This document shows positions 46,891-57,689 of a DNA stretch of 64,000 bases, piece after piece (the first letter of the stretch is position 1; every line of letters starts with the position of its first letter). The stretch is from the NCBI RefSeq assembly GCF_019393635.1, contig NC_057862.1, positions 264,816,441-264,880,440 of the forward strand, read 5' to 3'. Under the pieces are notes generated by a model. It saw only the letters and a program-made list of their open reading frames with translations. It was not told where the DNA came from and did no database searches. Source of the DNA: Dromiciops gliroides (taxonomy: Eukaryota; Chordata; Mammalia; Microbiotheria; Microbiotheriidae). The translations under genes were made by a program, and so were the position numbers.

Positions 46891-47316
46891 TGTAAGGGTC
46901 TAAAATTCTAGCTACACTATCCAAAATCTAATGAGTGGTCACCAACAAATCATAAGCTTAGGAAGAGTATTTAAATGTTTAAGTATTTATTAAAGAGCAT
47001 TAGAATCAGAGAGAAAGGTAAAAATCTAACTATTTCTAAGAGACCCTGTCATCCGACCCACCTTGGCGAGGTCAGGAACCAAAAAGAGAGAGAACCCCTC
47101 TTCCAGTGTCTGCTTCCTACTTCGTGTCCCCCTCTCAGAAATGGGAGGCTCCTCAAGTTGATTGTCTGGTAGCCTTGATAGACAGTACCCTCGAGCAAAC
47201 TTCACTTCCTGACGCTAAGGACCTTGACCACATGGCTTGCCCTCAGAGACCTTCTCCTCATGGTGGAGCTTTTCTACAGTAAATCTCCAGCAGGTGGTGT
47301 CATTCCAATCGTTACA
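46891..47316 (+). mobile_element. Solo LTR (family A)
   Basis: Starts TGTAAGGGTCTAAAATTC, ends AATCGTTACA, with GATT on both sides (46887-46890 and 47317-47320). Removing it restores the half-L1 reading GGGATTACAACC. Same family as 30131-30502. Confidence 0.9.
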
Positions 47317-48082
47317 GATTACAACCAAAAATCACCTACCCAGCAAAACTGTGTATAATCTTTCAGGGGGTAAAAATGGAATTTCAATAAAAAAGAGGAA
47401 TTTCAGGTATTCTTGATGAAAGGACCTGAGCTGAATAGAAGATTTGACTTTCAAATACAAGACCCTAGAGAACCATAAAAAGGTAAACAGGAAAAAAATT
47501 AAGAGGAATGTTAAAAGGTTAAACTACTTACATTCTTATATGAGAAGATGATATGTCTAACTCATAAGAAATTTATCAGTATTAGGACAGATGATAGAAA
47601 TAAATTTAGACAGAGGGCACAGGTGAGAATTGATTATGAAGGGATGATATGTGTAAAGCATTTATTTTTTGTTCTTTTTTCTTGTGGGGTGGTCAGATTT
47701 AGGTGACAAGCCTGGGGTGAGTGTCTTGTGACTGGGGTTGGATTTGGCCTCAAGTCCTCCTGGGTCCGGGGTGAGTACTTTGTCCACTGTGTCACCTAGC
47801 TGTCCCATGATGACATCTTTAGGGTAAAATTGAGGAGTTATAGGACTTCACTGGGGGTGGGGGAAGGAGAGAGGTAGAATGAGTGAAATCCCACATGAAA
47901 GAAAGAGGAAATGGCTTAGGGAGTGGGAGGAGTGATGGGGGAGGAGCAGGGCAATGAATGAACCTTACACTCATCAGAATTGACTCAAAGACCTTAATCT
48001 CATCAGAATTGGCTCAAGGAGGGAATAACATACACACTCAATTGGGTGAAGTAATCTATGGGAGGAGTAAAAGAAGGGAGGG

Positions 48083-48235
48083 TAGGGGGCAGCTAGGTGG
48101 CACAGTGGATAGAGTACGGGCCCTGGATTCAGGAGGACCTGAGTTCAAATTCAGCCTCAGATACTTGACACTTACTAGCTGTGTGACACTGGGCAAGTCA
48201 CTTAACCCCAATTACCTCACCAAAAAAAGAAGAAG
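48083..48235 (+). mobile_element. tRNA-derived SINE
   Basis: Plus strand in the purine-rich half-L1 3' region. The target duplication AAGAAGGGAGGG is on both sides. Confidence 0.92.
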
Positions 48236-48972
48236 AAGAAGGGAGGGCAGACTAGGGGAGAGGGCAAACCCCCTTTGACGAGGGATAGGGTGAAAGAATA
48301 GGGTAAATATCATGGGTAAGGGAATAGGATGGAGGGGAACAATTAACAATAGTAAATGTGAAAAAGAGAAAAAGGGAAAAATTGTACAAAAAATATTTAT
48401 AGCAACTCTTTTTGGTGGCTAAGAATTGGAGCTCATGGGGATGCCCATCAGGTGGGGAATGACTGGACAAGCTGTGGTATATGATTGTAATGGAATATTA
48501 TTGAGCAATAAGAAATGACAAGCAGGATGATTTCAGAAAAGGCTAGAAAGACTTATATGAACTGATGTAGTGAGCTGAAACAGGGGAACAATGTGCACAG
48601 TGACAGCATTATTGTTCTGTGAGCAATTGTGAATGACTTAACTACTCTCAGCAATACAATGATCCAAGACAATCCCAAAGCATTAATGATAGAGCATACT
48701 ATCCACCTCCAGAGAAAGAACTGATATTGAATGAACACAGACTGAAGCATGCTACTTTGCATTTTCTTTTTTTTAATTTGTCTTTTTATATAAAATGACT
48801 AATATGCTAATGTTTTACATAATTCCACATGTATAACCTACATCTGATTGCTCACCACCTCAAGGAGGGGGGAGGGGAGGGAAGGAGGTAATGAGAGAGG
48901 GATAGAATTTGGAATTCAAACCTTTAAATAAATAAATATTTTTTTTAAATAAAGAACATAAAAAGGGGAGGG

Positions 48973-49129
48973 TTTTTTTGTTTTGTTTTGTTTTAGTGAG
49001 ACAGTTGGGGTTAAGTGACTTGCCCAGGGTCACATAGATAGTAAGTGTTGTGTCTGAGGTTGGATTTGAACTCAGGTACTCCTGAATCCAGGGCCAGTGC
49101 TCTATCCACTATGCCACCTAGCTGCCCCC
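48973..49129 (-). mobile_element. tRNA-derived SINE
   Basis: Minus strand, flanked by AAAAAGGGGAG and AAAAAGGGAG (one base different). Confidence 0.92.
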
Positions 49130-49139
49130 AAAAAGGGAG

Positions 49140-49734
49140 TTTTAATAAGGTTACCTGGGGGGGAAAAAACTAAGATAAATGTTCACAATATGAAAAAAGG
49201 TAAACAAGGAAAGGGTCCCTGAAAGAGACCCCAGAGATAACAAACCAATATCAATATTAAACTTATAAAGCATTAGCATCTAAGTTCATGAAATAAAAAC
49301 TAACTAGATTACAAGAAGCCACAGACAATCATACAAAAGAGGCAGGAGACTTTAATATCCCTCTCTCTATTTTGAAAAAGTCTAAAAGAAAGATAAACAA
49401 AAGAGAAAATAAAGAATTGAACAAGCTGTCAGAAAAGCCAGAGCTAAGACAATCTTCTAAATGGCATCTTTTAAAAAGTACTGCCAAAAATTACAAGCAT
49501 TTCTCAGAACCACCAAGAACTTTTATAAAAAATAACCATTTATTAAGGCAGAGATATTTCAAATAAATGTAAAATGGCAAAAAAAGTGAATACATCCTTT
49601 GTTGATCTTAATACCAAAAAAAAATAGGAATCAGTTAATAGAGCACAAACAAAAGACAGACACAAACGGAAATTTAACAGTGAAATTCCAAATAATGAGT
49701 TGGTCAAAGAATAAATCATGAACACAATTAATTT
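49140..49734 (+). mobile_element. Old L1 ORF2 fragment (5' part)
   Basis: GGAGACTTTAATATCCCTCTC translates to GDFNIPLS, close to the L1 ORF2 endonuclease motif GDFNTPLS, followed by a Lys-rich stretch. Many stops. The link to the ORF2 pieces further right is by order and strand. Confidence 0.55.
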
Positions 49735-49878
49735 TTTTTAATATTTATTTATTTATTTTTGGTGAGGCAATTGGGGTCACACAGCTAGTAACTGTTAAGT
49801 GTCTGAGGCCGGATTTGAACTCAGGTCCTCCTGATTCCAGGGCTGGTGCTCTATTCACTGTGCCACCTAGCTGCCCCA
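49735..49878 (-). mobile_element. tRNA-derived SINE
   Basis: Minus strand. Target duplication AACACAATTAATTTT (49721-49735 and from 49879). Confidence 0.93.
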
Positions 49879-50039
49879 AACACAATTAATTTTGAAAGAA
49901 AATCACAATCATTAAATAACATGTTCAAATTTTTTGGATGCAGTTAAAGCAATCTTTAGAAGAAAAATTGTACTCCTGAGAAGATTAAGATTAATCCAGT
50001 ATCATTTTCTTATTGATCCATTTACAAGTAGTTTATTTT

Positions 50040-50582
50040 GTGTCGTAACTGCTTTTGTCCTGTTTAAGGCATGATTCTTTGTCTCTGACCTTGGTTCAAA
50101 GGGTCAGCTGGCCTGTAATGGGTTAAATTTTTTAACCCAGCTCTCCTGCCTCAAGGAATTTAATTGACCTTGAGGAATATGTGCCAGAGAGTTAGGCCTG
50201 ATATCTTTACTCCACCAAATTATGCTTTAGGAATGTCTGATTTGCTATCCAAAAGTCTAGGATGCTATCTGGACTCAAACAGAACACTTCTTAGTCTCAT
50301 AAGAGAAGCAAGGGGGAAGGACCATTGCTAGCCCTCATTACCAAACTTCCTAACAATTCTGTTGTACCCTGAGCCTCAGCTTTGTAACCAGTCATGTTGT
50401 TTCCAATCCCATGATGTCATCTACTCTCTTCTGCTCTTTATTCCATACTTCCCAAAACCTATAAAAGTCCATCTATTCATTTACTGATGGGCAAAATACC
50501 CCTGCTAGTAAATGTTATCTTACTCAGAGATTTGCTTTAGTTTATCTTTTTGTTAAATTCTAATCACTACACCCCATACATT
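50040..50582 (+). mobile_element. Probable solo LTR (family C)
   Basis: Starts TGTCGTAACTGC and ends near CACTACA, with a TATA-like CCTATAAAAGTCC (about 50457-50470) followed by a short downstream part, as in a retroviral LTR. No clear target duplication was found, so the limits are approximate. Confidence 0.5.
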
Positions 50583-50746
50583 AACAAAATGTGGGGGGAG
50601 AGAAGATTAGTGACATAAATGTCCATTTTTTAATAATAAAGGAAACAAATTTTAAAAACACAAAACAAGCACAAATGAGATGATATCAAAATTTGGTGCT
50701 TTGAAAAACTAATAAAAGCCAACTTGATTACAAAGAAGAATGAAAG

Positions 50747-50895
50747 AGACAGATAGGTGGTGCAGTGGATAAAACACTGGCATTGTATTCAGGAGTACCT
50801 GAGTTCAAATCCAACCTCAGACACTTGACACTTACTAGCTGTGTGACCCTGGGCAAGTCACTTAACCCTCATTGCCCCACAAAAAAGAAAAAAAG
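50747..50895 (+). mobile_element. tRNA-derived SINE
   Basis: Plus-strand copy with slightly altered head (ACAGATAGGTGGTGCAGTGG) and an A/G-rich tail. Confidence 0.9.
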
Positions 50896-50949
50896 AAGGA
50901 AAAAAATCAAATGAACACAAAATAACATTTAAATAAGATTTTAAAAGAA

Positions 50950-51206
50950 TTTCTGCTGTGCAAAGTCAGCTACTTGTGCTGAGTCAGTTTGTGTGACTCC
51001 ATTTTAAAAACCTTGCTTCTTAACTTTGAGTATATGGCAGCATAAGACGGCCATGTGCATGTTCACTAATTTCACTTTGTCATGATTATGGTTTAAAGTA
51101 AAGCTAGCCCACCCAATGATTACTGCCTGAATAAAATCCTTTTAACTTTCTTTTTCTGAGTTTGCACAAACAGGGAGATGCACAAACAAAGATTTATTTT
51201 AACACC
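50950..51206 (+). mobile_element. Possible LTR fragment
   Basis: TGCTGTGCAAAGTCAGC, GTGTGACTCCATTTT and an AATAAAATCC poly(A)-like signal are LTR-like in order, ending near CACCACA. No target duplication or internal region is seen. Confidence 0.35.
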
Positions 51207-51219
51207 ACAACCTACTTAT

Positions 51220-51438
51220 TGTTGTTCTTGTTCTTGTTAAATCATGGCTTACTCTTTCTGACCTTCTGTTGGGTTTTCTTGGCAAAGATACTGTAGTGGT
51301 TTGCCATTTCCTTTTCCAGTGGACAAGGCAAACAGAGGTTAAGTGACTTGCCCAGGTTCACACAAGTAGTTAAGTGTCTGAGGCCAAATTTGAAATCATG
51401 TCTTCCTCACTCTATCCACTGAACCATGTGCCTGCCTC
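51220..51438 (-). mobile_element. SINE with BovB/RTE-like tail
   Basis: Same family as the copy in Smu (GGCAAAGATACTGTAGTGG, TTGCCATTTCCTTTTCCAG). Target duplication ACAACCTACTTAT / ACAACCTGCTTAT (51207-51219 and 51439-51451). Confidence 0.9.
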
Positions 51439-51997
51439 ACAACCTGCTTATACAGTTAAATCCTAACAAACTGATAACATAAAAGAAATGAAAGAATACT
51501 TTCAAAAATATGAAATACTCAAAATACCAGAAGACCAAACATAAATCTTAAACAATTCCATTTCAAAAAAAGAAATATAACAAGTTATATCAAGCTGTAG
51601 CTTATCAAAGAAAAAAAAAAGCCTGGTCATGATGTATTCACAAGAAAATACTAGTAAACTTTTAATAAATAATTAATATCAGTAATAGAGAAATTATCCT
51701 CAAAAAAATCCTTTACCAGATTCCTATTATGAGAAAAATATATTCCTAATATTGAATACAAGAAAGGATAAATCACAGGACAATATAAATGTTGATTTAA
51801 AATATTAAATAAAAACATGACAAACTACAGCAATTATCCAGAAAAGTATTTATTACAACCAAGTTGGGTTTATACCAATAATGCAAGAATGGTTCAACAT
51901 GGGAAAAGAATCAACATCATTATTGATATTTTAAAAATACTGAAAGCAAAAATATACAAAACCACATGCTACCACATGCTTATCACAAATAGTACAG

Positions 51998-52146
51998 GGG
52001 GGCAGCTAGATGGTGCAGTGGATAAAGCACTGGCCCTGGATTCAGGAGTACCTGAGTTCAAATCCAGCCTCAGACACTAGGCACTTACTAGCTGTGTGAC
52101 CCTGGGCAAGTCACTTAACCCCAATTGCCTCACTAAAAACAAACAA
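51998..52146 (+). mobile_element. tRNA-derived SINE
   Basis: Plus strand. Target duplication ACAAATAGTACAG (51985-51997 and 52147-52159) in the middle of the L1 RT fossil. Confidence 0.95.
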
Positions 52147-52210
52147 ACAAATAGTACAGAAAAAGCTTTTGACAAAGTACAAACTAATTTGTGATTTTAA
52201 AAACCTGTGT

Positions 52211-52375
52211 GGGGCAACTAGGTGGTGCAGTGGATAAAGCACTGGCCCTGGATTCAGGAGGACCTGAATTCAAATCTGGCCTTAGACACTTGACACTTAC
52301 TAGCTGTGTGACCGTGGGCAAGTCACTTAACCCTCATTGCCCTGCAAAAAATAAATAAATAAATAAAAATTTAAA
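52211..52375 (+). mobile_element. tRNA-derived SINE
   Basis: Plus strand, beginning GGGGCAACTAGGTGGTGCAG, with a tail of (AAAT)n. Confidence 0.92.
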
Positions 52376-52792
52376 AATTTAAAAATCTATGAAGAATAGC
52401 ATAGAATGACCTTTTTTAAACATCTTTTTTTTTAACATATCTAAAACCAAAAACAATTCTATCTACTCTTCCACAGGAATAAAGCAAAGTTGTCCAGTCT
52501 CCCAACTATTTTTATATACTTATGCAAATATTAAAAAGACAAGAGAAAGAAATTGAAGAAGAAAAAGAGTAGATAAAACTAGTCTTATATGCTTATGACA
52601 TGATAGTTTACTTGAAAAGCAGAGGTACTAATTGGAACATATACTAGTTTCAACAGGATTGCAAACTACAAAAATAACCCTCAAAAATCAATGGTATTTC
52701 TATGTAATAATATAAAATACTATAAAAAAGAGGAAATCCTATCATTACAAAATGCGTAAAATATTTTAAAATATTTTTCTTAAATAAATAAA

Positions 52793-52950
52793 GAGGGGAC
52801 AGTGGATAAAGCATGAGCCCTGAATTCAGGAGGACCTGAGTTCAAATCCGGCCTCAGATACTTACTAGCTATATGACCCTGGGCAAGTCATTTAACCCTC
52901 ATTGCCCCACAAAAACAAAAGAAAACAAAGAAAAGAAAAAATAAAAAGAA
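52793..52950 (+). mobile_element. 5'-truncated tRNA-derived SINE
   Basis: Begins near GGGGACAGTGGATAAAGC and has lost part of the head. Long A-rich tail. Confidence 0.88.
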
Positions 52951-53299
52951 ATAAAGAATAACTTAAATAGGTTAAGTACTCATGGCAATATAATAAAATA
53001 ACACTAGCAAAGTTAATTTACAGTTTTAATACTATACCAAATAAGTTATTTATGGGATACTCTACAGAACTAAATAATAATATGCATTTATTTTTAAAAC
53101 ATACAGAATATCAAGGGAAATAATACTTCTAGATATTAATCTAAATTATAAAGTAGCAGTTATTAAAACCATTAAAAAATATTGATACTTTTAAAAGTAG
53201 ATCTGGAAAACAGACCAGACCAAATAATGATCAAGTAAATTCAAGAAAAAAAATCAGGTCAACACAGAAAGATAAGTCAGGAAAAACTAGTGTGATCTG

Positions 53300-54890
53300 G
53301 TCAGAATTGCTCAGTCCCAAGCATTCCAATAAAATGAGAGATTTCCCCAGGATGAGAAGAAGTCCTAGACCCATACCCATAAGATGGGAACATCTGCCCA
53401 ACTGGAAACTTTGGGCAACAGCCTAGTACCCAGTTCTAGGTCAAAGATCCTAGGTGGACTGAGAAGGGTTTTGAGCCTGAGGTGGCATTTCAGGGTAAGA
53501 AGCAGTTGCAGGCCCTAGGTTGTGTACCAAGAAAGAAACAAGTTAAGAAGCAAGCAACAGCAGTGTGTCGTAGATCCCAGGAACAGAGAAGAAAGAAGAG
53601 GGGAAGAAATTAGATTGTGCCCTAGTTCAGATGACTTTGGAAGCACTGAAAGGTACCTAACCTGAGCTGTCCCTCAGATCCTGAAATAACTCCATGAAAA
53701 AAGCAACAAGATCAGCCCAGATTTTTGCTCCAGAATTGTACAAAGTTCATCATTATCAAGTAGTAAGTTAGGAAGTAAACTGGAAGAATGTTCAAATAAA
53801 CAAACAAAATCCTGCAAATAAAAAACTATGCCAGGAATGTACAAGAAAAGCACAGGAGAAAATTACTCCAAAACACCTACAAGCAAATCCTTAAAGAAAT
53901 ACATACTGAAGTAGCTGTGTGACCCTGGGCAAGTCACTTAACCCTCATTGCCCTGCAAAAAAAAAAAGAAAAAAGAAATACATAGATAGTGAATACATTC
54001 AATTAGAATTCCTTGAATAGCTCCAACAAGATTTATTTTTAGTTAAAAATAGAAAAGAAATGAGAGGTAAGGAAGAAAAAATTGGAAAATGGAATTAACA
54101 ACTTAGCTAAAGAGATACAACTTTTTACCCAATCAGAAGCTTGCTAAAAATTAGAATGGAAGAAATAAAAGCCAATTACTCCATGAGACAAAAAGGAAAT
54201 ATTAAAGCAAAGTCAAAAGATTGAAAAAATAGGAAAAAACAAAGTATCTCAGAGCAAAACTAACTAACCTGGAATTTTGTTGAGGAGGGGAAAAAATTAA
54301 GAATCATTAGGCTAAATCAATGGCATCATGAGAGAGAGAGAGATTGAGAGAGAGAGAATACAGAAACAGAGACAGAGAATATTTCAAGAAATCTTAGAAC
54401 TACCCAAATCTCTTAGAACCAGAAAACAAAGTAGAAATGGAAACAATTCATCACACACACCCTAAAAGAAATACAAAATGAAAATTCCCAGAAACACATT
54501 ATAGCAAAAAATCTGGAGCTTCCAGATCAAGGAAAAAAAATATTGCAAGTTGTCAGAAAGAAAAAATTTGAGTACCAAGGAAGCATAGTCAGGATAACAT
54601 ATATAAGAGCAGCCATCACTATGAGGGAGTGAAGAACTTGAAATAGAATACTCCAGATAGCAAAAGATATAACCAAGAATAACTTACCCAGCAAAATATA
54701 TTATATTCCTCTAGGGCAGGGGAGGGATTAGAGGGGAGGGAATGGACCTTTAACAAAATAGAGGACTTACAAGTAGGAAAAAAACAGAACAGAACTAACT
54801 AGGAACTTTGAAGTGGAGACACAGGCATGAACAGAAACATAAAAAGCTAAAACTGAGTGATCATAAAGGAATCAAGAAATACTGCTTATA
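53300..54890 (+). mobile_element. Diverged L1/half-L1 5' UTR and ORF1
   Basis: Plus strand. 53330-53720 resembles the 5' UTRs of the half-L1 copies; 54050-54790 carries a heavily mutated ORF1 (coiled-coil region, GCAAAGTCAAAAGATTG, then ATTATAGCAAAAAATCTGGAGCTTCC and the C-terminal block). An AG-rich run lies at 54328-54358. Confidence 0.6.
53908..53972 (+). mobile_element. Short 3' SINE fragment with target duplication
   Basis: Only the last about 50 bp of the SINE (TAGCTGTGTGACCCTGGGC...GCCCTGC plus A tail), yet flanked by AAAGAAATACATA on both sides. This is a genuine but strongly 5'-truncated insertion. Confidence 0.85.
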
Positions 54891-55054
54891 TTCAAAAGGG
54901 TAGAGATGATTCATATGTCCTCTCTCCACCTTCCATCAACATCAAGAAATATAGGAAGAGTCTAATTAGATGAGGCTTGGGAGTTGGTCTGTTATGCCAT
55001 AATGATTTTAAGAACAGAGAGAAAGAATACCCTGGGAGAGGGAGAGAAAGTAAG

Positions 55055-55097
<43 letters not shown>

Positions 55098-55122
55098 TAC
55101 ATAGACAGACAGACACACAAAG
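55055..55122. repeat. (CA)n with CATA and GACA units
   Basis: CA run (55055-55093) passing into ACATACATACATAGACAGACAGACACAC. A second, shorter CA run lies at about 55509-55532. Confidence 0.95.
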
Positions 55123-55249
55123 TCGAGCAGAGGAAGATATTTCACTCAACATAAAAATAGGAGGAAAGGGGGAAAGGATGATGGGGAAGTTAAATAGAGT
55201 ATGGATTAAGGAAAAGATTAGTCCTTAAAACAAACTCAAACTAAGGATG

Positions 55250-55500
55250 AACAAAAATATTTATAGCTCTTTTAGAAGTGATAAAAATGGGAATCTGAGG
55301 GAGTATACATAAAATGGAGAATGGCTGAACAAATTATAGTATATAAATGTAATGGAATATGATTGTGCTATAAGAAATTATGATTGTGCTATAAGAAATT
55401 ATGATTGTGCTATAAGAAATTATGAAGAGGATGATTTTAAAGACACCTGGGAAGACTTATATGAAATACTGCAGATCAAAATGATCAAAGAATAAAACCT
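55250..55500 (+). mobile_element. L1 ORF2 C-terminal/3' UTR relic
   Basis: AAATATTTATAGCTCTTTTAGAAG, AATGGCTGAACAAATTATAGTATA and ACTTATATGAA match the block at 57900-58080, where the ORF2 C-terminus is readable. Confidence 0.7.
55359..55421 (+). repeat. Triplicated 21-bp unit
   Basis: Three perfect head-to-tail copies of ATGATTGTGCTATAAGAAATT (55359, 55380, 55401) inside the L1 relic, where sister copies have one. Confidence 0.97.
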
Positions 55501-55584
55501 AGAAATTACACACATACACACACACACACACACTAAAAACAACTTGTAAACACAAACCACTTTGAAGAAATTGGGGAGGGGTGG

Positions 55585-56745
55585 TGCCAAGATGGAGCAA
55601 AGAGAGGCACTCACCTGAGTTCCCCCAAATTCCTCCACAGCTTTATAATGATGCTTCAAAACAAATTCCAAAGCATCAGAATGAATGAAATGATGAGTAT
55701 AACTATTTCCCAGCCTAAGACAATTTAGAAAGTTGGCAGAAAAGGTTTGTCTCACTGCAATGAGAGTGGAGCACAGTACAGCAGAGGCCTCACTCCAACA
55801 GGCAATCAGCAAGACTTCATGGTAACTAGATCAATGGCAGCAGCTTCTGGAACTCTCATTCCACAGTTGGCAAAAGGTTTGGACAACTAGTCAGAGATGT
55901 GATGAAATAATGGGATTTAGCAGATACTCAAAGACCCACCTGGAGATTAATCTATACTGACTGAATCAAGTGAGAGTGATTGACTGCTGATTAAGCCTAC
56001 TTCAAGTTAATTGGATTGTAATCACACCTGGCTATCCCTTAAGAAGGTATTGTTCTCAGAAACTAGACTGTGAACTCAACTTGAGAGCACCTTCAAAGCC
56101 AATGGATTTGGAAGACACCAACCAATCACCTTGAAGCAGTGTGTAAGGACCGCCTCTGTTCCAGATCTATAAAAAGCTTCCACAAACAGCTTGTTAGAGT
56201 GTTCCTGATTAAAGCAGGCTCGTGGAGGAGGACTTCAGGAAGAACCCAACCAGGCTGGAACTCTAGGCTAGACTGGTGCTGAAGCTTCTGATTTAAGGCG
56301 ACCACAATTTAGATTTTAAACATCACAGTTATTATGGAGGACCCTTTGCAGGACTCTGTTGCATTGTCCATAGAGAGTTCTGTGTTGTGGTCCCAGGGTG
56401 AGGAAAATCACTATAAAGAGCTAGGACCCTGGTGACAGTTTCAGTGTGCTTGTGCTCAGTTAGAGACCAGAGCTTGTGTTCAGTTAGAGACCGTCATACA
56501 AACTTAGACGAACTGAAAATTTACAGACCTCCAGAATTAGCTCTGAAAACTGCTGCACAAGAATTCTGAAGCTTCAGACAGTGTACCTTCTACCCCAGGT
56601 GCAGAGCCTAACTTTATCATAAAGTTTAAAGTCAAGAAAAGTATGTAAACAACAACAACAACAACAACAAAAACCTGACCAGAGAAAGTTACTGTGGTAA
56701 CAGGGAAGATCAAAATTCAAACTGTGATGATTAAAAATTGAGAGA
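55585..56745 (+). mobile_element. L1/half-L1 5' end (5' UTR only), with LTR
   Basis: Starts GTGCCAAGATGGAGC, a typical L1 5' start. The 5' UTR is similar to those at 35.1, 45.4 and 59.3 kb and is cut by an LTR-like block at 55898-56327. It fades out after an (AAC)n run near 56650. Hardly any ORF1 follows. Confidence 0.65.
55898..56327 (+). mobile_element. Probable solo LTR (family D)
   Basis: Bounded by inverted TGTGATG and CATCACA. Has a TATA box (TATAAAAA, 56168-56175) and a downstream TGATTAAAGC poly(A)-like signal, in the right order for an LTR. It interrupts the 5' UTR. No exact target duplication is visible, so it is less certain than the four with clean duplications. Confidence 0.68.
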
Positions 56746-56749
56746 TATA

Positions 56750-56895
56750 AGGGGGCAGCTAGGTGGTTCAGTGGATAAAGTGGCCTTGGATTCAGGAGGA
56801 CCTGAGTTCAAATCTGGCCTCAGACACTTAACACTTACTACCTGTGTGACCCTGGGCAAGTCACTTAACCCTTATTGCCCCGAACAAAAAGGGGA
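56750..56895 (+). mobile_element. tRNA-derived SINE
   Basis: Plus strand. Target duplication AAAATTGAGAGATATA (from 56734 and from 56896). Confidence 0.94.
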
Positions 56896-56911
56896 AAAAA
56901 TTGAGAGATAT

Positions 56912-57660
56912 AGTTTCTAGGTAACTTAATCATTTTATTAAGTCCAGAAGGTTATTAAAAGGATTTTTCCATCTCTCTCAGACCGAAGACAATCATAGCA
57001 GCAGACTCACAGTTCATATATCCTTCAAAACAGTAATCAAATTTAATTGCTTAACATAACTGGAGACGGGCTATAGTAAAATGAAGGAATATACCAGACC
57101 ACTCATACATTTAGGCTATCAATTCAAAGAATGTATACCTTTTTCAGTTGGGAGGGGCTAGGTAAGGCTCAGTGACCCCTGGACAGAGAGATCATCTCTA
57201 CTGGAACCACCCCCAGCCTTCAACTATCTGGAAAAAAGAATCTGTCTCCACCCAAGCTTGAGGCTTCCTCACCTAATATTAAATTCCTTGTAAGTTTGGG
57301 TGGGGTTTGACCAAGATAAGGAGAGTTAATGCAATTTCACTTTGAAATATATTTAGGAAAAAAGGACTTTCAAAAAAGAGGAATTTGGAAAAAAAAGAGA
57401 GCCTCTGAATCTCCCCCAAGATATTGGTTATTAATAATAATTTCTCATAGTCCCTTATTTGATTCTTAAAAGACATGGCCTCCTCGATGAATCATTAAAT
57501 GATATGACAAACACTTCATCAAAGGTTTCTAACTATGGGACTTTTGAGGGGAGACAGTGGGAGGGGGGAAGGGAGCACTTTGAAAAGTATACCTTAGGGA
57601 CAAAAGGCAAAAAATGTAAACAGCAAAATAAAACTCATAGATGTGTCTCTATGTTCCTCT
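56912..57660. other. Unassigned sequence
   Basis: No gene, Ig exon or repeat could be recognised with confidence between the SINE and the next L1. Confidence 0.4.
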
Positions 57661-57689
57661 AGAAACATCTGATACAGAGTAGGAAATAT

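Larger units (their letters stand above)
45434..48960 (+). mobile_element. Half-L1 copy with solo LTR and SINE
   Basis: Plus strand, inserted in the L1 ORF2 fragment. It starts GGTGGAGGACAGGCAGTGACTCC, like the 5' end of the copy at 28558. The 5' UTR runs to 46092. ORF1 starts at ATG 46093 and extends with stops to about 47478 (solo LTR at 46891-47316 inside). An inverted SINE-derived segment is at about 47690-47810, then a purine-rich region with a SINE, an ORF2 C-terminal relic (48380-48560), and a normal L1 3' UTR to about 48960. The best copy for seeing that ORF1 runs to the 3' end without the body of ORF2. Confidence 0.82.
51440..53300 (+). mobile_element. Old L1 ORF2 with reverse transcriptase fragments
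   Basis: Plus strand, many stops. 51840-51985 and 52160-52180 resemble the L1 RT segment also seen at 63985-63840 on the minus strand (QVGFIPIMQEWFNMGKES; EKAFDKVQ). Split by three SINEs. No intact frame. Confidence 0.7.
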
